From positions 1-64,000 of the forward strand of contig DTUY01000420.1 of NCBI GenBank assembly GCA_012963885.1: a stretch of 64,000 nucleotides of DNA. Reading direction: 5' to 3'. The DNA is from Candidatus Poribacteria bacterium. Its GTDB lineage: Bacteria > Poribacteria > WGA-4E > UBA9662. Below, in pieces: positions 18,343 to 27,031 of this stretch. Under the pieces are notes generated by a model, which saw only the letters and a list, made by a program, of their open reading frames with translations, did no database searches and was not told the DNA's origin. How positions within the stretch are numbered: position 1 is the first letter of the stretch; each line of letters begins with the position of its first letter. The translations under genes were made by a program, and so were the position numbers.

Positions 18343-18900
18343 ATGAGCGAACAGCAAACCGTTGCCGAAGTCGCAGAGCCTCAGGAACCAATAGTCATTC
18401 AGCAGCTAAGAGAAAGATTTTTGGATCATATTCTTGCTGTTATTGATCAACGGAGTGAGCTAAGTGTGGTTGTTAACAAAGATGCTTCGTTTGAGGTACT
18501 TGAGTTTCTGAAGACGGATTCTAATCTTTCCTACGATTTTCTTGTTGATGTCACCGCAGTTGACTACTCCCAGATGGAAGATATTTTGGTAGAGTATGAC
18601 TATGCAAGATTTATGGTGATTTACCACCTTAATTCCTTAATGACAAACGAGCGCCTGCGTGTCAAGGTGCCGGTCAGTGAAAAAGAACTCACCCTCAAGT
18701 CTGCTGTTATCCTCTGGAATAGTGCCAATTGGCTGGAACGCGAAGTTTATGATATGTTCGGTATAAATTTCGATGGTCATCCTGACTTGCGTCGGATTTT
18801 AATGCCGGATGATTTTGAAGGGTTTCCGCTTCGTAAAGACTACCCGCTCCGCGGTCGTGGTGAACGAGAAACATTTAATTTCGGGCGTGAAAACGTCTAG
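18343..18900 (+). CDS. nuoC: NADH-quinone oxidoreductase subunit C
   Basis: This 185-residue peripheral-arm subunit of the 30-kDa family starts at ATG 18343 after GTGGGG. The family signature is intact: VILWNSANWLEREVYDMFGI followed by HPDLRRILMPDDFEGFPLRK and DYPLRGRGER. It is a separate gene, not fused to nuoD as in E. coli. A short N-terminal extension rich in Glu and Val precedes the domain. It is followed by nuoD after 22 bp. Confidence 0.96.
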   Translation: MSEQQTVAEVAEPQEPIVIQQLRERFLDHILAVIDQRSELSVVVNKDASFEVLEFLKTDSNLSYDFLVDVTAVDYSQMEDILVEYDYARFMVIYHLNSLMTNERLRVKVPVSEKELTLKSAVILWNSANWLEREVYDMFGINFDGHPDLRRILMPDDFEGFPLRKDYPLRGRGERETFNFGRENV

Positions 18901-18922
18901 GACCAAGTTAGGGAGAAGACTT

Positions 18923-20122
18923 ATGTCAGAACTTGTTGATCGTACGACAACTGGCGAACCTATGACGCTAAGTTTTGGGCCACAACATCCAGCGACACAT
19001 GGGACTCTCCGAATTGTTTTGGAGTTGGATGGTGAAACTGTGCTGAAAGCAACTCCGCACCTTGGTTATCTTCACACCGGATTTGAGAAACTTGGCGAAC
19101 ATCTCGACTACAATCAATACATTGTTGTAACTGATCGAATGAACTACCTGTCGCCGTTGTCGAATAATTTTGGATATGCTTTGGCCGTTGAAAAGTTGTT
19201 CGATATGGAATTGCCGAAACGTGGCCAGTATATTCGTGTCATTATGGCGGAGTTATCTCGTATCGCCGATCACTTGATTTGGTTGGGGACATCAGCCTTG
19301 GATTTAGGAGCGTTCTCAGTTTTTCTTTATGGTTTCCAGCAGCGTGAAAAACTCTACAAAATTTTTGAAAACACAACAGGCGCGCGTTTAACGACGAGCT
19401 ATACACGTATAGGTGGATTACTCCGAGATTTATACCCTGATTTTGAAGATGAGGTTCGATCATTCATCAGGGATTTTCCTAAAAAGTTGAAGGAGATTCA
19501 TACTTTGTTGACCAAGAACCGGATCTGGATGGATCGGACTAAAGATGTTGGTCAAATTAGCAAGGAAGATGCAATCAATTACAGTTACACAGGACCGTGC
19601 CTCAGGGCGACTGGTGTTGATCGAGATTTGCGTAAGGTTGAACCGTATTCGTCTTACGATGAATTTGATTTTGACGTGCCCGTTGGATCTAATGGAGATG
19701 CCTACGACCGCTATCTCGTTCGTATGGAAGAAACGATTCAGAGCTGTCGAATCGTAACCCAAGCTCTGGACAATTTACCGGATGGTCCAATTAATGTGGA
19801 GAGCCACAAAATCAGTCTACCGTCGAAGCAAGACACCTATGGACATATCGAAGGTTTAATTCACCACTTTAAAATCATTATGGATGGTCACGGCATTCAA
19901 CCATCTGTTGGTGAAGTCTACTGTGCAACTGAATCGCCGAACGGCGAACTTGGATTTTATATTGTCAGTGATGGTAGTGGGACAGCTTATCGGGTTCGGG
20001 TGCGTCCCCCAAGTTTTTTCCATTTTCAAGCCTTTGACCACTTAATTCGTGGCGGAATGATGTCTGATGTTGTTGCTGTTCTTGGTAGTTTGAACGTTAT
20101 CGCCGGAGAGCTTGATCGTTAA
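18923..20122 (+). CDS. nuoD: NADH-quinone oxidoreductase subunit D
   Basis: The 49-kDa subunit has 399 residues from ATG 18923, preceded by GGGAGAAGACTT. The frame is open 114 bases further upstream, but that stretch overlaps nuoC and is not expected protein. Conserved parts are LSFGPQHPATHGTLR at the N-terminus (quinone-site histidines), HLGYLHTGFEKLGEH, TDRMNYLSPLSNN, and the C-terminal RPPSFFHFQAFDHLIRGGMM. It forms the quinone cavity with NuoB and lacks Ni-binding cysteines, as expected for complex I rather than hydrogenase. Confidence 0.97.
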   Translation: MSELVDRTTTGEPMTLSFGPQHPATHGTLRIVLELDGETVLKATPHLGYLHTGFEKLGEHLDYNQYIVVTDRMNYLSPLSNNFGYALAVEKLFDMELPKRGQYIRVIMAELSRIADHLIWLGTSALDLGAFSVFLYGFQQREKLYKIFENTTGARLTTSYTRIGGLLRDLYPDFEDEVRSFIRDFPKKLKEIHTLLTKNRIWMDRTKDVGQISKEDAINYSYTGPCLRATGVDRDLRKVEPYSSYDEFDFDVPVGSNGDAYDRYLVRMEETIQSCRIVTQALDNLPDGPINVESHKISLPSKQDTYGHIEGLIHHFKIIMDGHGIQPSVGEVYCATESPNGELGFYIVSDGSGTAYRVRVRPPSFFHFQAFDHLIRGGMMSDVVAVLGSLNVIAGELDR

Positions 20123-20154
20123 TCTCACAACGTTTTTTATTTTAAGGAACATAA

Positions 20155-20649
20155 ATGGCATTTGAGTTTTCTGAGGAAAACAAACCGACGCTGGAAAATC
20201 TCATAAAGTGTTATCCGATTAAGGAAGCCGCTATGCTTCCTGCTCTACACTTGGCACAGCAGCAAAATGGATATATTACAGAAGAGGTTATGGCCTGCGT
20301 TGCTGAGGTTCTTGAAGTCTCAATAATGAAAGTCAAAGACGTGGTAACCTTTTACCCGATGTTCTTCGAGGAACCGGTAGGCAAGTACGTCATTCGTATT
20401 TGTCACACATTGCCGTGCGCGCTACGGGATTGTAAAAAAGTGCTTGACCATTTAAAAGAGAAACTCGATGTAGATGTTGCTTCCGAAAGAGATCTTTCAA
20501 AAGGAACGACGTCTGATAGAAGATTTACGCTGATGAAATCGGAGTGCCTTGCTTCTTGCGACGTGGCTCCCGTTGTGATGATTAATGATGACCTTTACAA
20601 AAACCTTACACCGGAAAAGGTTGATGAAGTCTTAGACAGCTTAGATTAG
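20155..20649 (+). CDS. nuoE: NADH-quinone oxidoreductase subunit E
   Basis: This 24-kDa-type subunit has 164 residues and carries a thioredoxin-like [2Fe-2S] cluster (N1a). The ligands are in ICHTLPC and SECLASCD, in the standard C-x4-C / C-x3-C arrangement. The N-terminal helical part (ALHLAQQQNGYITEE, VVTFYPMFF) is typical. TTAAGGAAC lies before the ATG. It acts with NuoF in the NADH dehydrogenase module, and nuoF starts fifteen bases after it. Confidence 0.96.
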   Translation: MAFEFSEENKPTLENLIKCYPIKEAAMLPALHLAQQQNGYITEEVMACVAEVLEVSIMKVKDVVTFYPMFFEEPVGKYVIRICHTLPCALRDCKKVLDHLKEKLDVDVASERDLSKGTTSDRRFTLMKSECLASCDVAPVVMINDDLYKNLTPEKVDEVLDSLD

Positions 20650-20663
20650 AGATGTGGGGTAAC

Positions 20664-22130
20664 ATGATACAGGAAAAACGGATTATATACGAGCATTTAG
20701 ATGTGCCTGACATCTACACATTCGATGTCTTTCGGCAACATGGCGGTTATCAGCGTTTTGAGAAGGCGCTTAAAGAACTCCAACCTGAGGAGATTTCCGA
20801 CATGGTTTTACAGTCGGGGTTGAAAGGTCGTGGCGGCGCTGGTTTTTCTACAGGCTTAAAGTGGAGTTTTGTACCTAGAGATATCGAGCCTCGTTATCTA
20901 TGTTGCAATGCAGATGAAAGTGAGCCAGGGACCTTTAGTAACCGCTATATTTTGGAAAGAATACCACACTTATTGGTTGAGGGAATATTAATTTCCTGCT
21001 ACGCTCTGGATATTCACTCCTGCTATGTTTATATTCGAGGTGAGTTTACGTTGGGAAAGAAAATGCTTGATCAAGCAATCGAAGACGCATACAACCACAG
21101 CTATTTAGGTGAAAATATTTTGGATTCTGGTTTTAATCTGGACATATACGCCCATCCGGGAGCTGGCGCCTATATATGTGGGGAGGAAACCGGATTAATC
21201 GAATCACTTGAAGGAAAGCGAGGTCAACCGCGAGTAAAACCTCCGTTCCCTGCAGTTTCCGGGGTGTTTTCCAAACCAACCGTTGTCAATAATGTAGAAA
21301 CTCTATGCAATATTCCTTTTATTATTGATAAGGGAATTGAATGGTACACCAATATGGGGGTAACTTATGGTGATGCGCGATTTGATCCACCTAAGCCTGA
21401 TCAAAACACTGGTACCAAACTTTACTGTGTTAGCGGCGATGTTGAGAATCCTGGAGTGTATGAGCTTGAGCTCGGTTTGACTTGTAGCGAACTAATTGAT
21501 GTTGCTGGTGGGGTCAAAGGTGACAGGATAAAAGCTGTGATCCCAGGTGGTAGTTCAGCGCCAATTTTAACGGATTACGAGCTTGATACTCGGATGGATT
21601 TCACTTCGCTGACTTTGGCAAAGACAATGCTCGGTTCTGGTGGGGTTATCGTATTGAATGAAACGCGTTCGATTGTGGATTCGCTGTTGAATATTATGGA
21701 ATTTTATGCACATGAAACCTGTGGGCAGTGTACGCCTTGCCGGAACGGAACCCCGTGGGTAAGAGATATTGTAAAGAGGATTGCAAATGGTGATGGTAGG
21801 CAAACGAAAATTAAACGGCCTAGGTTTGGTATTACTGAAAGTGGCCGATGGGGAGATACGGGTGAAATGGAAGAGGTCTATGAAGACCTTGAATTGCTTG
21901 AAAGTGTTGCCAACAACATTGCCAACGTTGACACCATGACATGGGACACAATCTGCGTGTTTGGAATCGCAGTTTCGTGGCCTGCCGTTAGCTACCTGCG
22001 GAAATTTCGTCCGGAATTTGAAGCGTGTGTTCGAGATGGAAAATGTACGGTGTTACCCGTTGATGAAGCAACCGTCACACCGGAAGAAAATTACGCTTAT
22101 CAGCAGAGAATTATACCACAGATCATCTAG
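20664..22130 (+). CDS. nuoF: NADH-quinone oxidoreductase subunit F (with an insertion near the Fe-S ligands)
   Basis: This is the NADH- and FMN-binding subunit with the [4Fe-4S] cluster N3, 488 residues from ATG 20664 after GTGGGG. Seen are GLKGRGGAGFSTGLKW, the FMN/NADH stretch CNADESEPGTFSNR, GAGAYICGEETGLIESLEG and the cluster ligands CGQCTPC plus a later Cys in DTICVFG. The gap between the third and fourth cysteine is about 70 residues instead of about 40, due to a basic then acidic insertion around RQTKIKRPRFGITESG. The segment after the fourth ligand is normal. It precedes the phyH-like gene by 14 bp. Confidence 0.95.
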   Translation: MIQEKRIIYEHLDVPDIYTFDVFRQHGGYQRFEKALKELQPEEISDMVLQSGLKGRGGAGFSTGLKWSFVPRDIEPRYLCCNADESEPGTFSNRYILERIPHLLVEGILISCYALDIHSCYVYIRGEFTLGKKMLDQAIEDAYNHSYLGENILDSGFNLDIYAHPGAGAYICGEETGLIESLEGKRGQPRVKPPFPAVSGVFSKPTVVNNVETLCNIPFIIDKGIEWYTNMGVTYGDARFDPPKPDQNTGTKLYCVSGDVENPGVYELELGLTCSELIDVAGGVKGDRIKAVIPGGSSAPILTDYELDTRMDFTSLTLAKTMLGSGGVIVLNETRSIVDSLLNIMEFYAHETCGQCTPCRNGTPWVRDIVKRIANGDGRQTKIKRPRFGITESGRWGDTGEMEEVYEDLELLESVANNIANVDTMTWDTICVFGIAVSWPAVSYLRKFRPEFEACVRDGKCTVLPVDEATVTPEENYAYQQRIIPQII

Positions 22131-22144
22131 AGGTAATTGAAGGT

Positions 22145-23005
22145 ATGGCTTTAACTGAAATGACTGATCGTGAGAAGTTTCTTTTTGATCTTCAGGGTTT
22201 TCTCGTTGTTCCAGGATTTCTCAGTCAGGATGAAATCGATAGCCTGAATGTTGCTGTTGATAGTAGCTCTGATCGTCGTAGTGAAGACGGTAACTCCAAC
22301 ATAGCGGATTCCAAAACGCTAGGTGGTACGCATAAGCGCGGGATGTATTCTGGCATGCTGAATTGGCCGAAACCACATTGCCAACCGTTTCGTGAACTTA
22401 TTGTTCATCCCAAGGCAATTCCTTATTTGAATACAATTCATGGCCGTGGTTGGCGGCTTGATCATTCACCGTTTATTTTGACGTCTGATTACAATACAGA
22501 AGGGTTGGTAATTCACGGATCAACGGATCGGCACTTTGATGGAGCGCAATACTATACCTACAGAAATGGTCGGATACGCTGTGGAATGGTCGTTTTGCAA
22601 TACCAGTTGGCGGATGTTTTCGAAGGTGATGGGGGGCTTTGTGTCGTCCCTGGGAGCCACAAAGCTAATTTCTCTTGTCCGCAAAAAATTAGGGAGTGGG
22701 AGATTGATAAAAAAGTTGTTTATAATATCCCTTGTAAAGCGGGCGATCTGGTTATCTTTAGCGAATCTACACTCCACGGCACTATCCCTTGGTCAGCTAA
22801 AGATCGCGAGCGAAGATCTTTGCTCATTCGGTATTCACCGAAGTACCTGCACTTTGCAGGAGGATATTATGATGCAGAGTTTCCTGAATGGGTGGGCGAG
22901 TTGACTGAAGCACAGCGATCTGTTTTGGAGCCCCCTTACATTTATAATCGACCTTTAATTGAGGATGATGGCAAGACAGTTGTTCGGCCTCGTCGCGAAG
23001 GCTAA
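22145..23005 (+). CDS. Phytanoyl-CoA dioxygenase (PhyH) family protein inside the nuo operon
   Basis: The 286-residue protein has a double-stranded beta-helix, Fe(II)/2-oxoglutarate-dependent fold. The iron ligands are His130 and Asp132 (RHFDGAQ) and distal His211 (TLHGTIPW), with an arginine for 2-oxoglutarate nearby (RRSLLIRYSP). GDGGLCVVPGSHKANF is the typical family phrase. Family members hydroxylate lipids, amino acids or natural products; the substrate here is unknown. GAGGTAATTGAAGGT precedes the ATG. The gene sits between nuoF and nuoG on the same strand with short gaps (14 and 30 bp), so it should be co-transcribed with complex I genes. No other nuo operon I know carries it. Confidence 0.93.
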   Translation: MALTEMTDREKFLFDLQGFLVVPGFLSQDEIDSLNVAVDSSSDRRSEDGNSNIADSKTLGGTHKRGMYSGMLNWPKPHCQPFRELIVHPKAIPYLNTIHGRGWRLDHSPFILTSDYNTEGLVIHGSTDRHFDGAQYYTYRNGRIRCGMVVLQYQLADVFEGDGGLCVVPGSHKANFSCPQKIREWEIDKKVVYNIPCKAGDLVIFSESTLHGTIPWSAKDRERRSLLIRYSPKYLHFAGGYYDAEFPEWVGELTEAQRSVLEPPYIYNRPLIEDDGKTVVRPRREG

Positions 23006-23035
23006 AGCATTGTTGGATATGAGGAAGGTACCGTA

Positions 23036-24697
23036 ATGGCATTTATCAAATTAAATGACCTTGAGCTTGAAGTAGAAGATGGAATTAATATCATTCAAGC
23101 TGCTCAACAGGTTGGTATTGAGGTTCCTCATTACTGCTTCCATTCTGGGCTATCTCGACCAGCTAACTGTCGGATGTGTTTAGTTGAACCCCATGAATTT
23201 TTCCCGCCAGCTGGTAAGATTGTGCCAGCACGACAACTTGCGACAGGTTGTACAACAACAGTGAGAACAGCACCAGAGGATAGAAAGCTGGAAGGTAAGT
23301 ATGACTTTATCGTTCGCACAGATTCACCACGCGTCAAAAAGGCTCGTGAGAATATTTTGGAGTTTTTGCTGATTCATCATCCACTTGATTGCCCGGTTTG
23401 TGATCAAGCGGGCGAATGTACGCTACAAGATTTCAGCTTTAACCACGGTAGTGGAACAAGCCGGTATATTGAAGTTAAGAACGTTCCTCCCAAGAAGGAT
23501 CTCGGTCCGGAAGTCCTACTCTACTCAACCCGTTGTATCGTTTGTACCCGTTGTATTCGTTTTTGCGATGAAGTGACAGGCACTGGTGAGTTAGGCATCG
23601 TTCACCGCGGATCGAAAAACGAAATTGATATTCCCAGAAAACATGATGGAACGCCAACCCAACTACTTGATAATAAGTTGTCCGGAAATGTTGTTGATAT
23701 CTGTCCCGTTGGGGCTTTAAAGAGTAAGGATTTTCTATTCAAATCACGTCCTTGGTTCATGAAGACTGTCAACACGGTTTGCTCTGGATGCAGTGTTGGT
23801 TGTAATATCACCTTGGACTTTAAGGATGACGGTGTTTATCGGTTAAAGCCACGCTATCATGAACGTATTAACCAACATTGGATGTGTGATGATGGACGTC
23901 TTGGTTATCATTATGTGAATAGTGAAGACCGTCTTCAAACACCGATGAAACGTGTTGATGGCAGTTTGGTACCAACGTCATGGGCAGATGCGTTCAGCAT
24001 AATTTCAGAGCAGCTATCCGCAGTTGATCCTGATTCAATGGCTATCGTAGGATCCGCCCAAATTACCAATGAAGAGAATTACCTTCTCCGGAAACTTGCA
24101 GATCAGCTTGAGGTTGATACCATCGGAATATTTGGCAGGAAATTGGGTGATGAATATGTGTATCCAAAGTTTACAATTGAATCCGATAAGAATCCGAATA
24201 CTCGTGGTGCGAAGGATATGCTGTGTCAGAATGGAACCGAAGTTTTGGAAGATGGCCCACTATGGTCGGCTTTGTCAGACAAAAAGTTTGTTTATCTGGT
24301 AAATGGTACGCCTGAACGGCCACTCGATGAAACTGAATGTGATGCCCTAGAAAAAGCTGGGTTTTTGGTAGTTCAGGATATTTTGTTGTCTGAGGTGGCT
24401 GAATTGGCTGATATTGTACTGCCAGGAGCAACTTTCGCTGAGAAGGATGGTTGCTTCACCAATTCTAAGGGGTGGGTGCAGCGCATCCGAAAATCCATCA
24501 GTTCCCCAGGACAAGCACAGCCTGATTGGGAAATCATTCAGCAGATTGTCAAGAAACTTGGTGGCGATATCGACTATAATTTCGTTGGTGAAATCGCGTT
24601 GGAAATAGCCGAAAAAGTCGCCGGTTATCAGGATGCAAATCATCAGCAGATCAGCGATCAAGGTGTTTTGATTAACAGTTTGAGTGTTGATCAATGA
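23036..24697 (+). CDS. nuoG: NADH-quinone oxidoreductase subunit G
   Basis: This large iron-sulfur subunit has 553 residues, in the shorter class. The N-terminal [2Fe-2S] ligands are in YCFHSGL, CRMCLVEP and GCTTTV. The His-Cys3 cluster region is HHPLDCPVCDQAGECTLQD. The [4Fe-4S] ligands are in CIVCTRCIRFC and DICPVGAL, and a further CxxCxxxC (CSGCSVGC) leads a molybdopterin-oxidoreductase-like domain that is truncated relative to E. coli. The terminal DIVLPGATFAEKDGCFTN block is intact. It ends nine bases before a terminator-like hairpin. Confidence 0.96.
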   Translation: MAFIKLNDLELEVEDGINIIQAAQQVGIEVPHYCFHSGLSRPANCRMCLVEPHEFFPPAGKIVPARQLATGCTTTVRTAPEDRKLEGKYDFIVRTDSPRVKKARENILEFLLIHHPLDCPVCDQAGECTLQDFSFNHGSGTSRYIEVKNVPPKKDLGPEVLLYSTRCIVCTRCIRFCDEVTGTGELGIVHRGSKNEIDIPRKHDGTPTQLLDNKLSGNVVDICPVGALKSKDFLFKSRPWFMKTVNTVCSGCSVGCNITLDFKDDGVYRLKPRYHERINQHWMCDDGRLGYHYVNSEDRLQTPMKRVDGSLVPTSWADAFSIISEQLSAVDPDSMAIVGSAQITNEENYLLRKLADQLEVDTIGIFGRKLGDEYVYPKFTIESDKNPNTRGAKDMLCQNGTEVLEDGPLWSALSDKKFVYLVNGTPERPLDETECDALEKAGFLVVQDILLSEVAELADIVLPGATFAEKDGCFTNSKGWVQRIRKSISSPGQAQPDWEIIQQIVKKLGGDIDYNFVGEIALEIAEKVAGYQDANHQQISDQGVLINSLSVDQ

Positions 24698-24705
24698 TCT
24701 GAGGT

Positions 24706-24741
24706 GCGAGTGAGGGAAATCTGGTGCCTTACTCGCTTTTT
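24706..24741 (+). terminator. Rho-independent terminator-like hairpin between nuoG and nuoH
   Basis: GCGAGTGAGG (24706-24715) pairs with CCTTACTCGC (24727-24736), ten pairs with one G-T wobble, an 11-base loop and five following T residues. It lies in the 81-bp gap between nuoG and nuoH, so it may cause partial termination or attenuation inside the operon. No clear new promoter is seen before nuoH. Confidence 0.75.
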
Positions 24742-24778
24742 GTATGCAAAAAATTGAGTGAAAAAGCATTAGAAAACT

Positions 24779-25987
24779 ATGGAAAACTTGCCGTTAAGCT
24801 TATTTCTTATTAGTTCTAGCATCAAGATTCTTATCATTGTCCATATGCTGCTGATTGGTGTGATGGGAATGATTTGGGCAGAACGCAGAGTCAGTGCTTG
24901 GATTCAAGATCGCTATGGGCCGAATCGTGTAGGACCGCAGGGACTCTTGCAACCAATTGCCGATGGAATAAAATTTTTATTCAAAGAAGATCTCATACCG
25001 GATCACGTTGATAAAGTTGTCTATGTCATCGCACCAGCTATTATTTTGGTTCCAGCTTTGATTACTTGTGCAGTTGTACCCTTTGGCAATGAAATTCCGG
25101 TGTCATGGGGTGGTCGAGAGTACAGAATTCCGCTCCAGATTGCTGACATTGATATTGGAATACTTTACATTTTGGCTATTACATCACTTGGAGTTTATGG
25201 AGTGGTACTTGGTGCATGGGCTTCTAACAATAAGTATTCGTTTCTTGGTGGTATACGGGCATCAGCTCAGATGATTAGCTACGAATTACCGCTTGGTCTC
25301 TCAATTGTTGGTGTGTTGATGCTGAGTGAGTCACTGAGACTAAGAGAGATTGTTCTAGCACAATCTAGCTTTCTACACTGGAATTTCCTGACACATTTCC
25401 CTTCCTTCCTAGTCTTTATCATTGCTATATTTGCAGAAACGAACCGCCTGCCTTTTGATGTCGCCGAAGCGGAGCAGGAGCTCGTTGGCGGTTACCATAC
25501 GGAATATAGCAGCATGAAATTTGCCATGTATTTCATGGCGGAATATCTGCACATGATAGTTGGGTCGGTGGTAGTGGTTGTCCTTTTCTTGGGTGGATGG
25601 TATTTCCCAGGATTAGAAAAACTGGTTGATTCGGGAACGCTGCTCGGCGGCTTGCTTTCCTTTATTATCGTATTTGTTAAGACCTCATTTTTCCTTTTCT
25701 TCTTTATTTGGGTTCGTTGGTCATTGCCTCGTTTTCGCTATGATCAACTGATGAACCTCGGTTGGAAGGTCTTATTGCCGATTGCATTAACTTCGATCGT
25801 GGTAACAGCTGTTGTTTGGGTAGCTAGTGAATCTAGGTTATGGGTTGGTATCTTCAACGTTATTTCTGCCGTAGTTGTTACTTCGACCGTTACGACTCTG
25901 GTGTCAATGAGAAACGAACCTAAGGTTGTTATAGAAGATAACTCAGACATTGTTAGTGATGAATCTCCAAGTTTTATGACCCAATAA
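24779..25987 (+). CDS. nuoH: NADH-quinone oxidoreductase subunit H
   Basis: The 402-residue membrane subunit has about nine transmembrane helices and forms the quinone entry channel. Signature segments are ERRVSAWIQDRYGPNRVGP, GIRASAQMISYELPLGL, the acidic loop FAETNRLPFDVAEAEQELV and FVKTSFFLFFFIWVRWSLP with RYDQLMNLGWK. It starts at ATG 24779. A C-terminal hydrophilic tail of about 25 residues extends beyond the usual end. The next gene is nuoJ after 20 bp; nuoI, normally here, is absent. Confidence 0.96.
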   Translation: MENLPLSLFLISSSIKILIIVHMLLIGVMGMIWAERRVSAWIQDRYGPNRVGPQGLLQPIADGIKFLFKEDLIPDHVDKVVYVIAPAIILVPALITCAVVPFGNEIPVSWGGREYRIPLQIADIDIGILYILAITSLGVYGVVLGAWASNNKYSFLGGIRASAQMISYELPLGLSIVGVLMLSESLRLREIVLAQSSFLHWNFLTHFPSFLVFIIAIFAETNRLPFDVAEAEQELVGGYHTEYSSMKFAMYFMAEYLHMIVGSVVVVVLFLGGWYFPGLEKLVDSGTLLGGLLSFIIVFVKTSFFLFFFIWVRWSLPRFRYDQLMNLGWKVLLPIALTSIVVTAVVWVASESRLWVGIFNVISAVVVTSTVTTLVSMRNEPKVVIEDNSDIVSDESPSFMTQ

Positions 25988-26007
25988 ATTTAGGAGAAGT
26001 CCTCGTT

Positions 26008-26655
26008 ATGGTTTTATTAGTGATTTTCGGCTTGGTAGCGATTTGTTCCGCGATATGTGTGGTAGCTTTTAAGAATCCGATTCATAGTGCGCTGGCTCTG
26101 ATCTTGACCTTCTTTTCACAAGCAGGTTTGTTTATCGCACTCGGTGCCCATTTTGTCGCAGCCGTTCAGGTGATTGTTTATGCGGGGGCTATTATGGTGC
26201 TTTTTCTATTTGTGATTATGCTCCTAAATTTGGGAAGCCTTCAGGACACGGCTCGTCAGAACATCAGTGCGATCAAGATTTTTGTGCTGGTTTTAGCCGT
26301 TTTACTGGCCATCGAGGGGATTACGGTTGCTCGGTATGTTGATCAAAGTGGTAATGTCATCAAGCAGCAAAGTGCCGAGGTCGTTATCCAAACGTTGAAA
26401 GACGATTTCAAGATGAACGATGAAGACATTAAGCATTCAATTGAAGAACTGTACGGAGAAGGCACCTTGGTTTCAGATTTAACCAGTGTTCAAGCGACTA
26501 GATTAATCCATGGTGAAATGGGAAAAGCAGAACGAATAGGGGCTCTTTTGTTCAGTAAATTTGTTCTTCCTTTTGAGGTGACTTCATTTATACTCATTGC
26601 AGCTCTTATTGGTGTTATTGCTATTGTTAACAGAGAACCGCAAGAAACCACGTAA
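26008..26655 (+). CDS. nuoJ: NADH-quinone oxidoreductase subunit J
   Basis: The 215-residue membrane subunit starts at ATG 26008 after TTTAGGAGAAG. It has the conserved helix pair PIHSALALILTFFSQAGLF and VQVIVYAGAIMVLFLFVIML (the latter includes the pi-bulge helix of complex I). A hydrophilic loop of about 70 residues sits between the third-fourth helices and the last one, longer than in E. coli NuoJ, with a KAERIGALLFSKFVLPFEV stretch at its end that is typical of the long NuoJ class. It is followed by nuoK after 62 bp. Confidence 0.95.
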   Translation: MVLLVIFGLVAICSAICVVAFKNPIHSALALILTFFSQAGLFIALGAHFVAAVQVIVYAGAIMVLFLFVIMLLNLGSLQDTARQNISAIKIFVLVLAVLLAIEGITVARYVDQSGNVIKQQSAEVVIQTLKDDFKMNDEDIKHSIEELYGEGTLVSDLTSVQATRLIHGEMGKAERIGALLFSKFVLPFEVTSFILIAALIGVIAIVNREPQETT

Positions 26656-26717
26656 GATTACTTACAGTTAAAGAAACTAATTAATTTAGATTGTTTTAGG
26701 TTATTTAAAGTTAGAAT

Positions 26718-27017
26718 ATGCTACTACAGTACTACATGGTTTTAAGCGCATTGCTTTTCACTATCGGGGTTATAGGTGTATTGATCCGTAGGAACGCGAT
26801 TATTATTTTTATGTGTATTGAAATAATGCTGAATGCTGTCAATTTGTTATTTGTCGCCTTTTCTCGGGAATTAGGGGATCCTTCTGGGCAGGTTATCGTT
26901 TTTTTCGTCATGACGGTTGCCGCGGCTGAAGTGGCCATCGGATTAGCAATCATCGTTAGTGTTTTTAATAACCATGCAACTGTCAATGTAGATGAGATTA
27001 GGTCGATGAAGGGGTAG
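26718..27017 (+). CDS. nuoK: NADH-quinone oxidoreductase subunit K
   Basis: The 99-residue subunit has three transmembrane helices. The conserved acidic residues of the proton path are in [20 protein letters not shown] and in [14 protein letters not shown], as in MrpC-like subunits. It is the normal length and starts at an ATG with a poor ribosome binding site. nuoL starts 14 bp after its stop. Confidence 0.96.
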   Translation: MLLQYYMVLSALLFTIGVIGVLIRRNAIIIFMCIEIMLNAVNLLFVAFSRELGDPSGQVIVFFVMTVAAAEVAIGLAIIVSVFNNHATVNVDEIRSMKG

Positions 27018-27031
27018 TTGAAGGGGATTTT

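Noticed and set aside
26008-27017. nuoI hidden in the nuoH-nuoJ-nuoK gaps
   Set aside because: The 20-bp and 62-bp gaps are far too short, and no CxxCxxCxxxCP motif is found in any frame near them.
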